From Paragyromitra xinjiangensis (Eukaryota > Ascomycota > Pezizomycetes > Pezizales > Discinaceae): a DNA stretch of 64,000 nucleotides. The position numbers and the translations under genes are program-made. Below, piece after piece: positions 60,695 to 64,000 of the stretch (position 1 is its first letter; every line of letters starts with the position of its first letter). The notes under the pieces were generated by a model. The model was not told the origin of the DNA. It did no database searches and saw only the letters and a list, made by a program, of their open reading frames with translations. The stretch is taken from positions 372,001 to 436,000 of the forward strand of contig JBCAMK010000010.1 of assembly GCA_038503065.1 (NCBI GenBank). Direction: 5' to 3'.

Positions 60695-63360
60695 TTTATG
60701 CCGGGACCTGTTTATCGCTAGCTAAGAATTTGGATTAGGCTGACGAAGGATTTCTGGACGTTGTTTGGACTCCGTGAAAAATGTCAGCGAGATGGGCTCA
60801 TAGCGTGCCGGATGCGGTTCCTTTAATGACAACGGTCTTGCAGCACGAGACCAGCTCTGACTTAACAGCTTTTTCTCGCCCTGGTTCGAGGATGTACCAA
60901 CTGTCAAATGATCAGCCCGTCTGTTGTGGCTGTGCTCTTGGAATGTTTTTTTACTGATAATCTAATTATAGGGGCATTTGATAAGATAGCGCACTTATCA
61001 TAGTGGTGAGTTTGCACCGCCGAGGCTCGCGTTGTGCTGCGAAAATCGCGTCTAAAATCTGACATATGCAGGTACTTCAGTTGGCAAGAGGAATCAGGGT
61101 GTCCGACAAGGGTAATCCAGGCTGGGCGTGACAAAATGGTTTTTTTGGGCTGCTAGAAACTCAGCAGCGATGGAGCCTTGAGTTGTTGGTTGTCTTATGG
61201 GATGCGGTAAATGCCGTTTGAGCGCATTGCATTGTTTCTAGTGGATCGTCTCCAGACTTGGAAACCTGACAAAACCACGTTTTTTCTTCCCATGGAGATC
61301 AGACAACTCGTCACTCTATTCCATCTCGTCCAAGCTTGCTCTGTCTGAGCTTAATGAAGCGATGCGTTGCGAGCTGCAGGGAACGATAAAACTTTGTTGG
61401 TGAGGTTTGATATAAAGTAGGCCCACGGACCACTTTTTGGTTGAGCCTCCATACTACCTTGAATGCATAAAGAGGGAGGTACTTCATCAATCCTTCATAC
61501 TTTAATATAATTCGCTTATTGAATTTTTACCCCCGTTGGCGATGGCATATCTTCCCTGTTCAAGTTTGGTAGATAGTAGGTTTGGTTGAGGATATATGTA
61601 GTTAGGGTAGTCATGTCGTGTGGGTTTAGGCGCGAATACCCATGAGCCTATCTCTATCTCTTTCATTTATCAAGAATGTCGTGCAAAGACTGCTTCATGA
61701 TCCGCCAATTAGTTAAAATGTCGCATTTGGTCTAAATTGGTAAGTATTAGCGGATCGATTATACTAATCCACAGACACGCACTGGCAGAAGTGATGTGAT
61801 ATCTAGGAGTTATACACGTGTACGGGTTTTCTCGGCAGCCATCTCCATCATACTAATCACCAAATTCCCCCATAGATACTAAACATTAAGAAATAGTGAG
61901 TTCTGACGCGGTGAGACTTCGGAACTGGTGGGATCACTATTAACCGATAGAGCCGCATCTTCGGGATTCTGGAACATTAGTAGTGATATCTCCGTACCCT
62001 GACGGAAATACGTGTCGTTGATATTCTGTGTTGCGCCAGGAGGCTACCTCCGTATTGTATTACGCGCTACGGTAGTCTAGGCTCTGATGCGTGGTTTTGC
62101 ATTTTCGACGTGAGGGTCATGATATATCACTCGGTATTTCTGGCGGCTTAATGGGGGTCTAATTTATCATTTATTTCGTTAGGCGCGTGTAGTTACATGA
62201 ATTAAGGTGTTCTTGATTAAAGCAAAGTAGACGTGAGCGTGGGTAGAAACTATATATGACTGCCAGGAAGATGCATGTTAAAGTAAATCCTTAGGCAGCT
62301 ATCATTCAACTAAATACTATCACGCCTAAAGGTTTGATGACGCTTTTTCCGCGTATCTAATTTGGTGTGTATATCTCAAGCGGTGCTAATCTTTTGCGTC
62401 TGGGTAATTTGTATGCACTCGCAACAGCAGTTTTGGGAATGTTTTTGAGCCGAAATACCTGTTTTCTAGGCCCATCGGTAAGTTAATTGTCTGCATCTTC
62501 GGGGCTCCAGGCGTTGTTTATCTAAAGACTTAAGCCGTGATAGCTGCGTATAGAGGACGTGTGGGGTTCTGGAATTTGGGAAATATTTTCGGGAAGGATG
62601 GATCAATCGTGATAAAACCATGACGGTGCCCTTTATTTTCTTCCGTTAGCCACATTCAAATATGGTGACGATGATGTCTAGACATCCATCAGAACCCCCT
62701 GGGGGTTGCGAAACAGCAGCTCAATAATCGGCCATGGCGCGAGTAATAACCCAGACTTTATATCCTATGGCTCATGGAATAAGCACTCCTTTAATAGCTA
62801 CACTTAGCGCCGGTCTTGATGGAAATTTGAATCGTGTTCGATTTGGCCGCGGGCAAATAAAAAAAAGAAAGTCTGGATGTTGGGACGGTCCCGAGAACCT
62901 GGAATACGGATCTGTGGGTCATCGTGTATTCATAAAAAGCAAAAAGCTCAGATCAACGATCGTCAGTACCATCGCATTGACTAGTCACTACGAATCGGAA
63001 TGTCTCAAGTGTTTAATTGACTATCTACCTTCTGAACCAAAACTTGCAAAAAATCCTTCTATGACATATCGCAGCTACTCTTACGGGCCAGCTGGCGTAG
63101 CACAAAAGAATAAAAATCAACACAAGAGACTAATAGGACATAATAGTATCTGAACCAAAGGCGATCATACAGCCACAAGCAAGATCTGTAACTACCTCCA
63201 CCCTGCAATAAACCACGATTGCCATCTCACTCGCAGACCCACCCTGTTCGGAACCAACTACACTAATTAAACCGAGAAAGTATGAATACTCCTATTGGTC
63301 TCATTCTCATCATTCAACCTAACCAAATCAGCCAACTGAACCCAGGAACACAAGAAGTAC
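60695..63360. other. Intergenic, no gene supported
   Basis: 2.7 kb. The only long frame, 62734-63153 (+, 139 codons), has no recognisable motif and no codon bias I can see; it may be chance. No RNA gene or repeat seen. Confidence 0.55.
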
Positions 63361-63833
63361 CTACAATCTACGACTGCGTCTGGGGCTGTTAGCCGGTGCC
63401 CTAGACATAGAGGCCATAATCGAGCGCAGCTCTCGATTCTGTTTCTCGAGCTCCTCGACCCGGTTCTGGAGCTCGTTTCTTTCTCCTCTCGTGGTTTTGT
63501 ATGCGTCGTCGAGAACGTCGCAGAATCCGATCAGTTCGAATAAGTTTTCTGATCTTTCTTTGAGGCGGTCGTGGGTTTGTTTAATTCTTAGACGGTATCG
63601 TACTGCCGCGGCGCTTAGGGGGGGGGTGTTAGTAGGATGTTGGGATGGGTAGAGAAGGAGGAGAGAGGATACTTGTTGGCTGCCCTTGCTTTCTTTTTCT
63701 GCTCCTCTGTTTTATCTTTTCCATTCTTCCCCTTCTTTCCCGACACCTGTGAACCTAGGGTGTCTTCCGTTTTACGTTGGTCCTGAGGATCACCGCTTTT
63801 TTGGGGGGGCTGGGGGAGGGATTTGAGAGCCAT
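63361..63833 (-). CDS. bZIP-type protein
   Basis: Two exons, 63833-63673 and 63613-63361, with a 59-nt intron (GTATCC donor, CTAAC branch, CCTAAG acceptor); 137 residues. The N-terminus is Gln/Lys/Pro-rich. The basic region KKARAANNAAVRYRLRIKQ, created across the splice junction, has the bZIP spacing Asn-x-Ala-Ala-x-Arg-Tyr-Arg. A heptad-like coiled coil follows (LKERSENLFELIGFC, then NELQNRVEELEKQNRELRSI). The tail is basic (SPRRSRRL). Probable nuclear DNA-binding regulator acting as a dimer. It is short for a full transcription factor and has no obvious activation domain, so it could be a heterodimer partner or repressor. Target genes cannot be inferred from here. Confidence 0.85.
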
Positions 63834-64000
63834 ATTTGTGACGTGGGATGTAAAGGTTTTCGTGATGTGTGTGGGGTTTTTCTGGATCTGAGGTCATTTT
63901 ATAGGGTAAGGAAGAAAGGAGATATTTTCTTCTGTAGGAGCTAGTGTTGTTCTAGTTTGGTTCTGGTGGTGTTTTTAATTTTGTGCTTTGGTGGGCTTCA

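Noticed and set aside
62734..63153. 139-codon frame on the plus strand
   Set aside because: No motif, no signal peptide and no family resemblance; compatible with chance in this composition.

Overview
This is nuclear DNA of a filamentous ascomycete (Pezizomycotina). The evidence is many short GT-AG introns with CTAAC/CTAAT-type branch sites, an Mnn9-type mannosyltransferase, a group I fungal G-alpha subunit, an Argonaute, a CBM1-GH45 cellulase, and many small secreted or cell-wall proteins. Gene density is low (about 15 genes in 64 kb) with long gene-poor gaps. An Orbiliomycetes- or Pezizomycetes-like lineage is possible, but the sequence does not fix it. Nothing bacterial, viral or mitochondrial was seen, and there is no CRISPR array or rRNA gene. 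All exon structures were read by hand from splice motifs, frame continuity and remembered family sequences; no alignment was run.

Layout. 1-1944 (-): 5' part of a secreted Pro/Gln/Lys-rich protein running off the left edge. 3288-3366 (+): tRNA-Lys(CTT) with a 6-nt intron. 4048-5139 (-): MNN9, whose membrane anchor and catalytic domain are in different frames. 7304-10007 (+): transketolase, seven exons. 10369-11035 (+): small secreted protein with an amphipathic C-terminal helix. 11908-12380 (-): small KRE1-like cell-wall protein. 14142-15021 (+): Smr-domain protein with polyQ and a CaaX-like end. 18148-20854 (+): NAPE-PLD/Fmp30-type metallo-beta-lactamase with unusually long introns. 24842-28601 (+): 1222-aa DUF4238-like protein with a long disordered repeat region. 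30787-31680 (+): unknown protein with a possible nucleotidyltransferase-like fold. 36670-37793 (+): CBM1-GH45 endoglucanase. 40064-41180 (+): decayed F-box/ankyrin gene. 41146-41478: MITE-like inverted-repeat element. 42310-45679 (-): Argonaute. 50816-51055 (-): 79-aa unknown protein. 53710-55012 (-): G-alpha. 57783-59155 (-): free methionine-(R)-sulfoxide reductase with a 5-nt micro-exon. 59477-60694 (-): dienelactone hydrolase family protein. 63361-63833 (-): bZIP protein.

Functional picture. There is no obvious biosynthetic cluster; this looks like ordinary housekeeping and signalling genes mixed with lineage-specific secreted proteins. The least ordinary stretch is 40-46 kb, where an Argonaute gene lies beside a broken ankyrin gene and a short inverted-repeat element. 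The most concrete structural oddities are the 5-nt exon with an ATG-only first coding exon, the tRNA mini-intron, the MNN9 frame break, and the CaaX-like terminus of the Smr protein.
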